Shown here in pieces: positions 16,309 through 24,897 of a stretch of DNA of 64,000 nucleotides (position 1 is its first letter; every line of letters starts with the position of its first letter). The DNA comes from UBA940 sp031547885 (GTDB taxonomy: Bacteria > Bacteroidota > Bacteroidia > Bacteroidales > Rikenellaceae). A program made the position numbers and the translations under genes. The notes beneath the pieces are model-generated. The model saw only the letters and a program-made list of their open reading frames with translations. It was not told where the DNA came from and searched no databases. The DNA is taken from assembly GCA_031547885.1 (NCBI GenBank), contig JAVBRO010000037.1, forward strand, positions 1 to 64,000, in the 5' to 3' direction.

Positions 16309-17135
16309 TCGCATGGTGGTCGGGCGGGGTGACCAGCGCCGTCGCTTGCAAACTCTGTCTGGAGTTATTCGGCCCCGACGAGGTGGAGATCATCGGCATC
16401 GACACCCGCAACGAGGATGAGGACACCTACCGCTTCAAAGCCGACTGCGAGGCGTGGTACGACAAGCCGATCTCTATGATCACCAATCCGCATTTCAACA
16501 GCATCGAGGAGGTGTGGATCAAATACCTCTCCCTGAACGTGGCCAATGGCGCGATCTGCTCCTCGCAGCTCAAATCGCGTGTGAGGCAAAAATGGCAACA
16601 GACCAACGATTATACCTATCAGGCATTCGGGTTCGACATCGAGGAGGGGAAGCGGGCGCGGGCGATGGCGGCCAACCATCCGGATGCCAAGCCCATCTTC
16701 CCGCTGCTGATGTACGGCCTCACAAAAAAGGAGTGCATAAAGATCGTCGAGGCCGCCGGGCTGCAAGTCCCCCGGATGTACCGTCTGGGCTTCCATAACA
16801 ACAACTGCTTCCGCACGGGGTGCGTACAGGGCGGCACCGGTTATTGGCAGAAGATGGGCCGCGAGTTCTCGGACAAATTCGACCGGATGGCCGCGATGGA
16901 GCATCGGCTGACGGACCTGAAAGGCAAACCCGTGACCATGCTGCGCGACCGCAGCGCCGAAAGTTATGCGCCCCTGTTCCTGAAGCCGCACCCCGCGTAC
17001 CCGCTCATAAAAAACATTTCGATGGTGCAGGGGCGGGAGGTTAAACCTCTGGTAGAGTGCAACGGCTTCTGCGGCATTGACGACCTGTTACCTGTTAACC
17101 CAACCCAATACGAGTTGAATCTCCCTGAGGATTAA
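16296..17135 (+). CDS. PP-loop ATPase, PAPS reductase/DndC-like
   Basis: A 279-residue PP-loop protein: the N-terminus has WWSGGVTSAVACKL (SGGxxS, residues 9-14). Cysteines in ICSSQLKSRV, NCFRTGCVQGG and CNGFCG could bind an iron-sulfur cluster. The family adenylates substrates or reduces PAPS. In phages it is commonly found beside DNA methyltransferases, and phosphorothioation-like or tRNA modification roles have been proposed. It starts 13 nt inside the end of the methyltransferase gene, so the two are coupled. Family is clear; substrate unknown. Confidence 0.75.
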   Translation: MRRVIAWWSGGVTSAVACKLCLELFGPDEVEIIGIDTRNEDEDTYRFKADCEAWYDKPISMITNPHFNSIEEVWIKYLSLNVANGAICSSQLKSRVRQKWQQTNDYTYQAFGFDIEEGKRARAMAANHPDAKPIFPLLMYGLTKKECIKIVEAAGLQVPRMYRLGFHNNNCFRTGCVQGGTGYWQKMGREFSDKFDRMAAMEHRLTDLKGKPVTMLRDRSAESYAPLFLKPHPAYPLIKNISMVQGREVKPLVECNGFCGIDDLLPVNPTQYELNLPED

Positions 17136-17166
17136 TAGATTTGTGCTCGAAATCGGGAAATCCAAA

Positions 17167-17212
17167 TGGCGACATTGTCTCACAATCCCTCCCTCCTACC
17201 GATTTAAGTTTG
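17167..17212 (+). promoter_or_regulatory. Phage dyad promoter, copy 2 (portal)
   Basis: TGGCGACATTGTCTCAC (17167-17183) followed by TAAGTTTG (17205-17212), an exact -7 element. The core GCGACA to -7 distance is 36 nt. The portal start is at 17232, about 15 nt after the inferred transcription start. The left end of the dyad differs by one base from the consensus. Confidence 0.85.
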
Positions 17213-17231
17213 CCCTAAAACGGGATAAACT

Positions 17232-18494
17232 GTGAGATTATTCGGATATAAAATATCGCGCTCGGAGAAACGGCTGATCTCCACCGAATTCGAGAATGCG
17301 GTCAACAAGGCAATGACAGCCGACACGGTCGCCGACGCCACGCGCCGCCCTGCAATCACGCAAGAAGGGTCGCTGGCGCTGACAGCGGTCTGGGCTTGCG
17401 TTCGTATTCTATCGGAAACCGTCGGCATACTCCCCATCCACCTTTACAAGCGTACCGACCGGGGACGTGAGCGTCAGTACGGCCACGCGGCACACCGCAT
17501 CCTCCAGACTCCGACCTCCTTTTCCAATCGCTACGACCTGATGCACTTCCTGATGATCTCCTGCACGCTGTGGGGGAACGGATACGCACGCATCTACCGC
17601 GACAAACTCTACCGACCGTTGAGGCTCAAATACTACCACCCCGCCCGCGTCGAGCCTGTGCTGACCGACAAGGAGGAGTTGTTCTATCGCTTGGATTCCG
17701 GCGAGATGCTCCCGGCTTACGACATGATCCACCTGCGGGGCCTGTCGACCGACGGCGTCAAGGGCAAAAGCCCCATCGCCGTCCACCGCGACAACCTTGC
17801 CCTGTCGGTGTCTGCCCAAAACTACGGCGAGCGCTTCTTCAACCAGGGCGGCAATATGTCGGGGGTGTTCAAATATCCCTCGACGCTCAAGCCTGAAGCC
17901 TATGAGCGCCTGAAAAAAGACCTGCTCGCCCAATCTGTCGGGCTGCATAACGCCCACCTGCCGCTGCTGCTGGAAGGTGGGATGACCTACGAGCGCATCT
18001 CGATCCCGCCGGAGGATGCCCAATTCATCGCCACACGCAAGTTTCAAAAGACCGAGATCGCCACAATCTACGGAGTGCCCCCGCACATGATCGCCGATCT
18101 GGAGCGGGCTACCAACAACAATATCGAGCATCAGGGCATGGAATACGTGATGTATTGCCTTATGCCGTACCTCGTCCGGCTGGAAGAGGAGTTCAACCGC
18201 AAGCTGCTGCGCGACGACGAGTTCGAAGAGTATTATTATCTCTTTGCGCTCAACGGCCTGCTGCGGGGCGACGCCAAGACCCGAAGCGAATACTACAAGA
18301 ATATGAATTTCGTGGGGGCGATGAGCGCTAACGAAATCCGCTCGCTGGAGGACATGAACGCCTACGAGGGCGGCGACGAGTATTTCGTGCAGATGAATAT
18401 GCAAACCGTTAAACAAGCCATAAATGGAAAACAAAAAAACCAACCCGCAAGCCCGGCAGCAGAGCCAGCCGCAGATAAAACCGCAGACAGTTGA
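17232..18494 (+). CDS. Portal protein, HK97 family
   Basis: A 420-residue HK97-type portal. It shows LALTAVWACVRILSETVG, NRYDLMHFLMISCTLWGNGY, ARIYRDK, DMIHLRGLSTDG, and GVPPHMIADLERATNNNIEHQ near the C-terminal third. Twelve copies form the DNA channel at the capsid vertex and dock the terminase. The start is GTG, placed 15 nt after the inferred start of transcription at dyad promoter 2; no closer ATG exists. The 3' end overlaps the protease gene by 71 bp in another frame. Confidence 0.9.
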   Translation: MRLFGYKISRSEKRLISTEFENAVNKAMTADTVADATRRPAITQEGSLALTAVWACVRILSETVGILPIHLYKRTDRGRERQYGHAAHRILQTPTSFSNRYDLMHFLMISCTLWGNGYARIYRDKLYRPLRLKYYHPARVEPVLTDKEELFYRLDSGEMLPAYDMIHLRGLSTDGVKGKSPIAVHRDNLALSVSAQNYGERFFNQGGNMSGVFKYPSTLKPEAYERLKKDLLAQSVGLHNAHLPLLLEGGMTYERISIPPEDAQFIATRKFQKTEIATIYGVPPHMIADLERATNNNIEHQGMEYVMYCLMPYLVRLEEEFNRKLLRDDEFEEYYYLFALNGLLRGDAKTRSEYYKNMNFVGAMSANEIRSLEDMNAYEGGDEYFVQMNMQTVKQAINGKQKNQPASPAAEPAADKTADS

Positions 18495-19200
18495 GGTCCG
18501 CTGCCAGCTTTCCGATATCCGCATCGAGCAGCGTGACGCCGTCGGCAGCGGGCGCACCATAACCGGCTATGCAGCCAAGTTCAGCTCCTGGAGCGAGCCG
18601 ATCATGGGCTGGTTCATTGAGCAGATCCGCGCCGGGGCCTTCGAGGGCTGTGATATGACCGACACGATCATGTGCTTCAACCACAACGTGGACGATATCC
18701 TCGCCCGCACCGCCAGCGGGACGCTTTCGCTCTCGGTCGACGGCGTGGGGCTGCTCTTCAGCTTCGAGGCCCCGGCGACGTCAAAAGGCAACGATATGGT
18801 CGAGCTGATCCGGCGCGGGGACATCAACAAATGCTCGTTCCGCTTCGTGGTCGAGCAGGACGAATGGGTCTATGCCGACGAGAAGAACGGCCTCGACTAC
18901 GACCAGCGCACGATCATCAAATTCTCGAAGCTCTATGACGTGGCGCTGGTGGTCTATCCGGCTTACAAGGACACCGAAGCCTCGTTGCGCCACCTCGAAG
19001 AGCGCAAGGCCGAGTACCTGCGCTCCCTGGAACCGGAGAGCAGGGATGGCCAGCCGGCCGAGCCGCCCGCGCCGGAGCCGGAAGCCACGCCGGATCCTCC
19101 GGCCCCCGCGCCCGAAGAAGCGTCCGGCGCGAATGATACGACGGCACAATGCCAGTCGCGGGATCGCCTCGCTGCGGTGCTGCGTATCGGTTCCCGATAG
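18424..19200 (+). CDS. Prohead protease, HK97 (peptidase U35) family
   Basis: A 258-residue protein with the prohead protease layout: GRTITGYAAKFSSWSEP, IRAGAFEGCDMTDTIMCFNHNVDDILART (H in the FNHN segment), SFEAPATSKGNDMVELIRRGDINKCSFRF with the catalytic serine region, and YDVALVVYPAYKDTEAS. It cleaves scaffold and capsid N-termini during maturation. The last 60 residues are Pro/Ala/Glu-rich. It sits between portal and capsid as usual and overlaps the portal end by 71 bp. Confidence 0.9.
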   Translation: MENKKTNPQARQQSQPQIKPQTVEVRCQLSDIRIEQRDAVGSGRTITGYAAKFSSWSEPIMGWFIEQIRAGAFEGCDMTDTIMCFNHNVDDILARTASGTLSLSVDGVGLLFSFEAPATSKGNDMVELIRRGDINKCSFRFVVEQDEWVYADEKNGLDYDQRTIIKFSKLYDVALVVYPAYKDTEASLRHLEERKAEYLRSLEPESRDGQPAEPPAPEPEATPDPPAPAPEEASGANDTTAQCQSRDRLAAVLRIGSR

Positions 19201-19248
19201 CGCCAGCGGCACATCAGATCCCTCCCCGCCGCCCCCGTCCGGCCCGAA

Positions 19249-19294
19249 GTGCGACAATGTCTCACAATGGGTCGTCGGGGGCGGTTTAAGTTTG
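19249..19294 (+). promoter_or_regulatory. Phage dyad promoter, copy 3 (major capsid)
   Basis: The canonical copy: GTGCGACAATGTCTCAC (19249-19265), then TAAGTTTG (19287-19294). The dyad centre at 19257 is about 41 nt before the inferred transcription start near 19298, the usual position of a class II activator. The capsid ATG is at 19323. Confidence 0.85.
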
Positions 19295-19322
19295 CCCGTA
19301 TAAACTTAACCAGCGAAAAAAT

Positions 19323-20528
19323 ATGGGCAAACTGAAAAAATTACGCGAACAGCGGGCGACGGTGTTCGGGCAGATCGACGAGCTGCGCAAGGCGGCCGAC
19401 GGCCGCGAGATGACCGCCGAGGAGCAGGGCAAGTGGGACACGCTCCTGTCCGACTACGACAAAGCTGACCAGCGGGTGCAGCAGGAAGAGCGCTTCGAGG
19501 AGATGGAGAGCCGCCAGGCAGAGCAGGCTTACCAGACCCGCCAGAGCGCCGACGGCAAGGACGGCGACAAGGCGAAGGAAACGGAATACCGCGCCGCCTT
19601 CGTGGAGTACCTGATGAAAGGCGAGAACGGCATCGGGGCTGACGAGCGCAAGCGCTTCGAGGAGCGTGCGGGCATCTCCGGCGTGGCCGGGGGCGTGCTC
19701 GTGCCGAGTTCGCTGGCGTCGAGCATCGAAGTCGCCATCAAGACCTACGGAGGGATGCTGGAAGCCGGGCAGGTCATCACCACCTCGACCGGGGGCGATC
19801 TTATCATGCCGACCGTCAACGACACCACCGCCCGCGCCACCATCGTGGCCGAGTACCAGAAATCCACCCAACGTGCGCCTTCGTTCGGCTCCGAAACCCT
19901 CAAGGCGTACACCTATCGCACGCCGATCATCCCTGTGTCGCTGGAACTGCTCCAGGACAGCGCCTTCAACCTCGAAGCGCTGCTTTCTGAACTGCTCGCC
20001 GACAGCTTCGGGCGCGGCATGAACGAAGACCTGACCGTCGGTAACGGCACGGGCAAGCCCAAAGGCATCGTCAATTGGGCCACCGCCAGCGTCGCCGAGC
20101 CCGCAGCCACCGCCATCAAGTTAGACGATATCATCGACCTGATCAAGTCGGTCGATTCGGCCTACGGCAAGCTGGGCCGCTTCATGTTCAACCGCAACAC
20201 GCTCTATTCGCTTGTGAAGATCAAGGACACCACCGGCCGCTATATCTGGCAGGAGGGCGCACGCGACGGCACGCCGCCCACGCTCTTCGGCAAGACCTAC
20301 ATCCTGAACGACGACGTGCCGGACATCGGCGCGGGCAACGCATCGGTGCTGTTCGGCGACTTCAGCAAGTTCAAGATCCGCATGGTGCGCGACTTCCGCG
20401 TGATCAGGCTCAACGAGCTGTTAGCGGAGTACCTCTCCATCGGCCTGTTCGGGTTCGCCCGTATGGACGGCATCCTGCTCAACGCCGGGACGCACCCCGT
20501 CAAGAAACTCGTCCACGCCAGCTCGTAA
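19323..20528 (+). CDS. Major capsid protein, HK97 fold
   Basis: A 401-residue HK97-type capsid protein. Residues 1-80 form a charged coiled-coil scaffold-like delta domain (LREQRATVFGQIDELRKAADG), rich in Glu/Gln/Lys and expected to be removed by the protease. The mature part starts near residue 110 and has GVAGGVLVPSSLASSIE, TTSTGGDLIMPTV, PVSLELLQDSAFNLEALL, LTVGNGTGKPKGIV, YILNDDVPDIGAGNASVLFGD and DGILLNAGTHPVKKLVHA. The dedicated upstream promoter fits the high copy number needed. Assignment is firm. Confidence 0.9.
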   Translation: MGKLKKLREQRATVFGQIDELRKAADGREMTAEEQGKWDTLLSDYDKADQRVQQEERFEEMESRQAEQAYQTRQSADGKDGDKAKETEYRAAFVEYLMKGENGIGADERKRFEERAGISGVAGGVLVPSSLASSIEVAIKTYGGMLEAGQVITTSTGGDLIMPTVNDTTARATIVAEYQKSTQRAPSFGSETLKAYTYRTPIIPVSLELLQDSAFNLEALLSELLADSFGRGMNEDLTVGNGTGKPKGIVNWATASVAEPAATAIKLDDIIDLIKSVDSAYGKLGRFMFNRNTLYSLVKIKDTTGRYIWQEGARDGTPPTLFGKTYILNDDVPDIGAGNASVLFGDFSKFKIRMVRDFRVIRLNELLAEYLSIGLFGFARMDGILLNAGTHPVKKLVHASS

Positions 20529-20531
20529 GCC

Positions 20532-21077
20532 ATGCGATTTACCAAGACGACAAAAAGGAAACTGCCCGTCAGCCTGGATTTGGCCCGGCGGCATCTGCGC
20601 ATGGGCGACGCGACGCACGACGATGCGCTGATCGCCTCGAAGCTGGAGATGGCCTTCGGGTATGCGGAAGATTACACGGGGCGCTGCATCCGGCCCCGCA
20701 GCGTGGTTTTCAATGTGCTTTTGAACGCCGCCGACGGATGCGCCCCGCTCCCCATCCACACCTCCTCGGTAACGGCGGTTTCCTGTCTTGGCAAAACGGT
20801 CCCCAAAGATGCTTATGTGCTGCTCTCCGGCGACTATTCCACGCAGTTGATGCTGCCGGAGCCGGGCGAATACGCCGGGCAGACCCTTCAGGTCAGGGCC
20901 GCCATCGGCTATTCGAAGTCGACGCAGCCCCCGGCTATCGAAGCGGCGATCCTTTTCATTTTGGGCACTCTGTACGACAACGAGAGCGACAACCTCGTAG
21001 GGCGCACGACCTCCCGCCTGCCGCTGACGGCCGAAAAACTCCTCGCGCCCTGGCGCGTAACCCCTTACGGGAAGTAG
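20532..21077 (+). CDS. Head-tail connector, gp6/QLRG family
   Basis: A 181-residue protein of the gp6-like connector family: VSLDLARRHLRMGDATHDDALIAS at the start, followed by a helix with AEDYTGRCI and the C-terminal ATLFILGTLYDNE-like segment (AAILFILGTLYDNESDN). It forms the ring below the portal. It begins 3 nt after the capsid stop, in the standard position. A 118-bp gap with short dyads follows. Confidence 0.85.
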   Translation: MRFTKTTKRKLPVSLDLARRHLRMGDATHDDALIASKLEMAFGYAEDYTGRCIRPRSVVFNVLLNAADGCAPLPIHTSSVTAVSCLGKTVPKDAYVLLSGDYSTQLMLPEPGEYAGQTLQVRAAIGYSKSTQPPAIEAAILFILGTLYDNESDNLVGRTTSRLPLTAEKLLAPWRVTPYGK

Positions 21078-21195
21078 TCTATCATAAAACACGCAAAAAT
21101 TCAGCGACTTAATAATAAAATTGAAATAAAAAGTTTCAAAATGACCTCCTAATACGCAGTATTAATAGAGGGGTAATGAATGAAAGCGGTCAGTT

Positions 21196-21513
21196 ATGTT
21201 CAATACGAGGATAGAAATTATGGCACTCTCGCAGGAGCGGGACGAATACAACGAGCGCACCGAAGGTCTTGTTCCTGTCGCGGTTTGTTTCGCCCAGCGC
21301 ACCGAAGAAGGCGGCCGCGAGAATATGTACGCGAGCCGGATCCTGCACGAGAACGAGGTGGCCTACACCATCCGTTGGCGGGCGGGCATCCGCGCCGGGC
21401 AATATGTCCGGGACGGGGAGCATACGATGAAGATCACCGCCGTCCACGAGGAAGGCCGCCGGAAATACCTGCACCTCAAAGTAACCAAGAGCGATGCTGA
21501 AAGTCAAGGTTGA
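21196..21513 (+). CDS. Head closure/head-tail joining protein
   Basis: A 105-residue beta-rich protein with the head-closure (SPP1 gp16-like) pattern: MFNTRIEIMALSQERDEYNE, RILHENEVAYTIRWRAGI, GEHTMKITAVHEEGRRKYLHL. It links the connector to the tail after packaging. Its end overlaps the next gene by 20 bp. Position in the head-tail series supports the call more than sequence does. Confidence 0.75.
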   Translation: MFNTRIEIMALSQERDEYNERTEGLVPVAVCFAQRTEEGGRENMYASRILHENEVAYTIRWRAGIRAGQYVRDGEHTMKITAVHEEGRRKYLHLKVTKSDAESQG

Positions 21514-22015
21514 GGGCTACAAAGAGGCCAAGCAAATCCTCGATGACCTGCCGAACAATATGCAGAAGCGCATCCTGCTCATAGCGCTGCGTTCGTCGGC
21601 ACGTCCGGCGCTGGCCTCGGCCCGCAGCCATGTTCCCGTGAGGGGCGGCACGTTGAAAAAGCAACTGCGCGTGGTGCGATACAAGGATCGCAACGGATCG
21701 CCGACCGAAGTGGCGGTGGCCGTCAAGCCGGTGTTCGACAAGTCGAAGGGCGGCAAGGTCAACCAATACTACGGCAAGTTCATCCACGAGGGCACGGCCG
21801 ATCCGCGCGTCTCGCGCAAGGGCAAGATGCTGGTTTTCGAGAACGAGCGGGGTGAGAAGGTGTTTGTGCGCAGCGTCAAGGGGATCAAGCCGACGCCCTA
21901 CTTGGAGATGGCATGGAGCGAAAGCGGCGAGCGGATCGTCACCTTGTTCGGCGACGAGCTGGCGGCAGCGGTTGGCAAGTTCGTGGATAAAAACTTCAAA
22001 CCGATCATCAAGTAA
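21494..22015 (+). CDS. Tail completion protein, HK97 gp10-like
   Basis: A 173-residue HK97 gp10-like protein. VEGYKEAKQILDDLPNNMQK is the N-terminal helix, ARSHVPVRGGTLKKQLRVV the core strand segment and KGIKPTPYLEMAWSE the conserved PTPYL-type signature. It acts at the head-tail joint and controls tail attachment. The stop overlaps the next start (TAATG). Assignment is well supported by motif and order. Confidence 0.85.
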   Translation: MLKVKVEGYKEAKQILDDLPNNMQKRILLIALRSSARPALASARSHVPVRGGTLKKQLRVVRYKDRNGSPTEVAVAVKPVFDKSKGGKVNQYYGKFIHEGTADPRVSRKGKMLVFENERGEKVFVRSVKGIKPTPYLEMAWSESGERIVTLFGDELAAAVGKFVDKNFKPIIK

Positions 22016-22371
22016 TGGCCGATTTCAAAAAAGAGCTGATCGCCAAACTGGAGAAGGCCGCTCCCGACCTGAAAGGCAAAGTGCAGGCCGGGGCAGTGGA
22101 CGCGCAAACCGAAGCGCCCTATGCCGCATTCACCACGCCGGAAGAGACGCCGTTACGCACGATCCACGGCATCGCGGGCATCCAGACCACCTTCGAGATC
22201 GCGGTGTTCCACACCAAACTCGCCGCCGTCGAAGTGCTGAAGGAGCGCGTGATCGCCACCCTCGACCTCTCGACGCTGGCCGGACGGCGCTGCACCTACC
22301 GCTCCTCCGAATACGGCTTTTATGCCGACTACAACATACACGGATACACGATAACCTTTAAAATCATATAG
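22015..22371 (+). CDS. Tail terminator-like protein, DUF3168
   Basis: A 118-residue DUF3168-type protein: YAAFTTPEETPLRTIHGIAG, TTFEIAVFHTKLAAVEVLKERVI, and a C-terminal strand YNIHGYTITFKII. It caps the tail tube and fixes its length in siphophages. It is placed between the gp10-like and tail tube genes as expected and is translationally coupled to the preceding gene. Confidence 0.8.
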   Translation: MADFKKELIAKLEKAAPDLKGKVQAGAVDAQTEAPYAAFTTPEETPLRTIHGIAGIQTTFEIAVFHTKLAAVEVLKERVIATLDLSTLAGRRCTYRSSEYGFYADYNIHGYTITFKII

Positions 22372-22373
22372 CA

Positions 22374-22796
22374 ATGCCGGAGAAAAAAGTAATCCAGGGC
22401 GAGGACATCATCGTGCTGGTAGACAACAAAACGACGCTCCACGCCACCACGCACAGCCTGAAGGTGGACTTGGAAATGAAAGAACTGCGCACGAAAGACA
22501 CCAACGGCAAGGAGAAATCCCCCGGCGACGTGACGTGGTCGGTCGACGGTGACGGGCTGGTCGTGGTGGACGATTCCATCGAGAACAGCCACACCTCCGA
22601 GGACGTGCTGGCCATCGTGCTGAACAAGAAGATCGTCGACGTGATCATCAAGTCGCCCCTCACGGGGCTCACCAAACGCTACAAGGGCAAGGCGTACATC
22701 ACCTCCTTCTCGCTCGGCGCACCCGCCGGCGACAACGCCACCTACAGCTACTCGCTCACCGGAAGCGGCAATCTCACCCCCGAAGAAAATCCGTAG
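22374..22796 (+). CDS. Major tail (tube) protein
   Basis: A 140-residue tube protein of the TP901-1 major-tail kind: GEDIIVLVDNKTTLHATTHS, KDTNGKEKSPGDVTWSVDGDG, and SFSLGAPAGDNATYSYSLTGSG near the end. It forms the hexameric rings of the non-contractile tail, which identifies the phage as a siphovirus type. It ends with TAG, so TAG is a normal stop in this phage. Confidence 0.85.
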   Translation: MPEKKVIQGEDIIVLVDNKTTLHATTHSLKVDLEMKELRTKDTNGKEKSPGDVTWSVDGDGLVVVDDSIENSHTSEDVLAIVLNKKIVDVIIKSPLTGLTKRYKGKAYITSFSLGAPAGDNATYSYSLTGSGNLTPEENP

Positions 22797-22799
22797 GCT

Positions 22800-23174
22800 A
22801 TGAAGGAGATCATCGTAAACGGAAAGGCGCTGCCCGTACACTTTGGGATGAGGGCGATCAACGAGTTCACCAAGCGCCAGGGGTCGGACTTCAACCGGGC
22901 GGTCACCACCACCGAACCGCTGGCCAACCTCGACTCAATCGTCGAACTGGCCGTCAGCGGACTCAATGAGGGGGCGCGGCTGGCCGGGCGCGAGGAACGC
23001 TTCTCGGAGGACGACGTGTGGGATATGTTCGACGCCGAGCCGAACCTGATCATCGAAATCTCCGACGCCTTCATCGAATGCGTCGAGCCGTTGGCCGACA
23101 AGTTGGGAGCGCTCTCAAAAAACGTGAAGCGCCCGGCGGGGAAACCGACCAAGCCGGGCAGCCGGAAGAAGTAA
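22800..23174 (+). CDS. Tail assembly chaperone, short form (gpG-like)
   Basis: A 124-residue helical protein (FGMRAINEFTKRQGSDFNRA, VELAVSGLNEGARLAG, DDVWDMFDAEPNLIIEI) directly after the tail tube gene, the standard place of the gpG-type chaperone that coats the tape measure. Near its end the zero frame reads TCA AAA AAC, giving the slippery heptamer A AAA AAC. Most ribosomes would stop at 23174; a fraction should shift to -1 and make the long form. The C-terminus is Lys/Pro-rich. Confidence 0.8.
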   Translation: MKEIIVNGKALPVHFGMRAINEFTKRQGSDFNRAVTTTEPLANLDSIVELAVSGLNEGARLAGREERFSEDDVWDMFDAEPNLIIEISDAFIECVEPLADKLGALSKNVKRPAGKPTKPGSRKK

Positions 23175-23500
23175 CCTACGAGCGCTGGCTGGCCATTGCT
23201 GTCGGGCAGATGGGGATGTCGCTGGAGGCATTTTACCGCATCACCCCCGCCGAGTTTATTTACGCTTGGTTCGGCTGGAGCGAGCTGGAACGCAGCCGGG
23301 GGCAGCAGGCATGGGAGCGCGAGCGCTGGGCGGTGTGGCTCCTCACCACCATTCAGTTAGATAAGAAAGACCGCCTGCCGATGACGCAGATGTTCCCGCT
23401 ACCCTGGGAACAGGTCGAGGCCCCCGCAGGTGAATTGACGATGGACGAGCGCCGCGAGCGTGTGAAAAAACTCCTAAACAAAACCGAAGATGAACTATAA
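22800..23500 (+). CDS. Tail assembly chaperone, -1 frameshift fusion (gpGT-like)
   Basis: Slipping at 23117-23123 joins the short chaperone to the -1 frame, which continues REAPGGETDQ, then YERWLAIAVGQMGMSLEAFYRITPAEF to DEL at 23500, giving about 233 residues. The T part has the usual pattern of a helical domain with GMSLEAFYR and EFIYAWFGW. In lambda the GT fusion recruits tube protein to the tape measure. The T frame has no start codon of its own in a credible place, so frameshifting is the natural reading. Confidence 0.75.
23117..23123 (+). other. -1 ribosomal frameshift slippery site AAAAAAC
   Basis: The heptamer A AAA AAC is in the correct zero-frame phase of gene G and shifts both tRNAs by one base onto AAA AAA. 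A GC-rich segment follows (CGGCGGGG...CCGGGCAGCCGG) that could form a stimulatory structure. Confidence 0.8.
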
Positions 23501-23969
23501 AATCCTATTGCTGGCCGTCCTTCTGCTTGCCGCGTGTTCTCCCCTGCGGCGCACACAACGCAATCAGAAGGTGGACAGCACCGCCACCGAACGCAGCGAG
23601 ATCCGTAAGGCCGTGACAGACATCCTACGCGAGTCGGGAACCTTCTCGCAGACCGTTGTCGAATTTTATCCCCCGGTGGTATCGGGATCAGTCAAAGATT
23701 GTGTAACGGATGGGCTTCCCGCCGCACATATATTGCAACCTAATATAGCACGGATGATCAGAACCGAAGTTACGGCCAACCGGGAGCAGACGACTCTGAC
23801 GGATAGTATGGCGCGGAACGACATAGCCGTTGAGATAAAAACAGAGTCCTCAGAAAAAACGGTCGATAAACCTCCCGCAGCAACCGGCATATTGAGATGG
23901 ACGACCATAGGGCTGGTCACTTTGCTGTTAATGATCATTGCGCTGAAATTCAGATGGATCAAATTATGA
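23490..23969 (+). CDS. Spanin-like lipoprotein with C-terminal membrane segment
   Basis: A 159-residue protein with a lipoprotein signal (MNYKILLLAVLLLAAC, Cys at residue 16) and a single hydrophobic helix at the extreme C-terminus (TIGLVTLLLMIIALKF, followed by basic residues). An N-terminal lipobox plus a C-terminal inner-membrane anchor is the hallmark of a unimolecular spanin, which spans the periplasm and fuses the two membranes at lysis. The position among tail genes rather than beside the lysozyme gene is unusual. It overlaps the tail chaperone end by 11 bp. Confidence 0.6.
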   Translation: MNYKILLLAVLLLAACSPLRRTQRNQKVDSTATERSEIRKAVTDILRESGTFSQTVVEFYPPVVSGSVKDCVTDGLPAAHILQPNIARMIRTEVTANREQTTLTDSMARNDIAVEIKTESSEKTVDKPPAATGILRWTTIGLVTLLLMIIALKFRWIKL

Positions 23970-24754
23970 CTAAATCAAGACTCAAAACTCCCATCAGTTA
24001 TTACGGAGGTAAGCAGACTTTGCTGCCGCATATTCTGCCACTAATCCCCAAGCACGTCGTCTACACCGAAGCGTTTTGTGGCGGCTGCGCGGTATTGTTC
24101 GCCAAAGAGCCGTCCGACTGCGAGGTAATCAACGACACGAACAAGGAGCTGGTGAATTTCTATCGTGTCGCCCAGACTGATTACGAGGCCCTCAAGCGCG
24201 AAATCGACGCCAGCCTCCACTCCCGCGACCAGCATACCCACGCCAAGCATATCATGACCCACCCGCAGTTCTTCACTCCCGTGCAACGAGCGTGGGCCGT
24301 GTGGATCGGATCGAAGCTGGGCTTCGCCTCGATGCTGGACGGCACGTTCGGTTACGACCGCAGCGGAACGACCAACCTCAAGCTCTTCAACGCGAAGGAC
24401 AATATCACCGAGATGCTCTGCGGCCGCCTGTCCCACGTCACCATCGAAAGCGAGGACGGCAAGAACGTGATCCAGCGCTACGACTGCCCCGATGCGTTCC
24501 ATTTCGTAGACCCACCGTATGTCAACTCCGACTGCGGGCATTACACCGGCAGTTTCAGCGAGGAGAATTTCGCCGAGTTGCTGGATATCCTCACCCGTGT
24601 CGAGGGCAAGTTCATGCTCACGATGTTCCCGCACGACCTGCTACGGCAATATGTGGCCCGCCACGGTTGGAAAATACACAGAATCGAACGCAGCATTACT
24701 GCCTCTAAGGAGTCACGGCGGCGGCAAGAGGAATGGATGGTTACTAATTATTAG
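23966..24754 (+). CDS. DNA adenine N6 methyltransferase, D12/Dam class
   Basis: A 262-residue D12-class adenine methyltransferase. Motif I is ISYYGGKQTLLPHI, with FCGGCAVLFAKEP; motif IV is DPPY in FHFVDPPYVNSDCGHY. It methylates adenine in a short site using S-adenosylmethionine, probably to hide phage DNA from host enzymes. The start chosen is the ATG overlapping the stop of the lipoprotein gene (ATGA). GC content matches the phage backbone, unlike the second methyltransferase at 25.6 kb. Confidence 0.85.
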   Translation: MTKSRLKTPISYYGGKQTLLPHILPLIPKHVVYTEAFCGGCAVLFAKEPSDCEVINDTNKELVNFYRVAQTDYEALKREIDASLHSRDQHTHAKHIMTHPQFFTPVQRAWAVWIGSKLGFASMLDGTFGYDRSGTTNLKLFNAKDNITEMLCGRLSHVTIESEDGKNVIQRYDCPDAFHFVDPPYVNSDCGHYTGSFSEENFAELLDILTRVEGKFMLTMFPHDLLRQYVARHGWKIHRIERSITASKESRRRQEEWMVTNY

Positions 24755-24897
24755 AGAGTTGTGGATGGCGAATATAAACACCTCATAAAGAGTGAATTAT
24801 ATCTGAAAATAGTCACGAATTAACTTGCGTGTTCCAAAGAGTGATGTTATGTTTGTCTAATGAAAAACAAGCATAATAACCTTAATAAAAGATAGTT

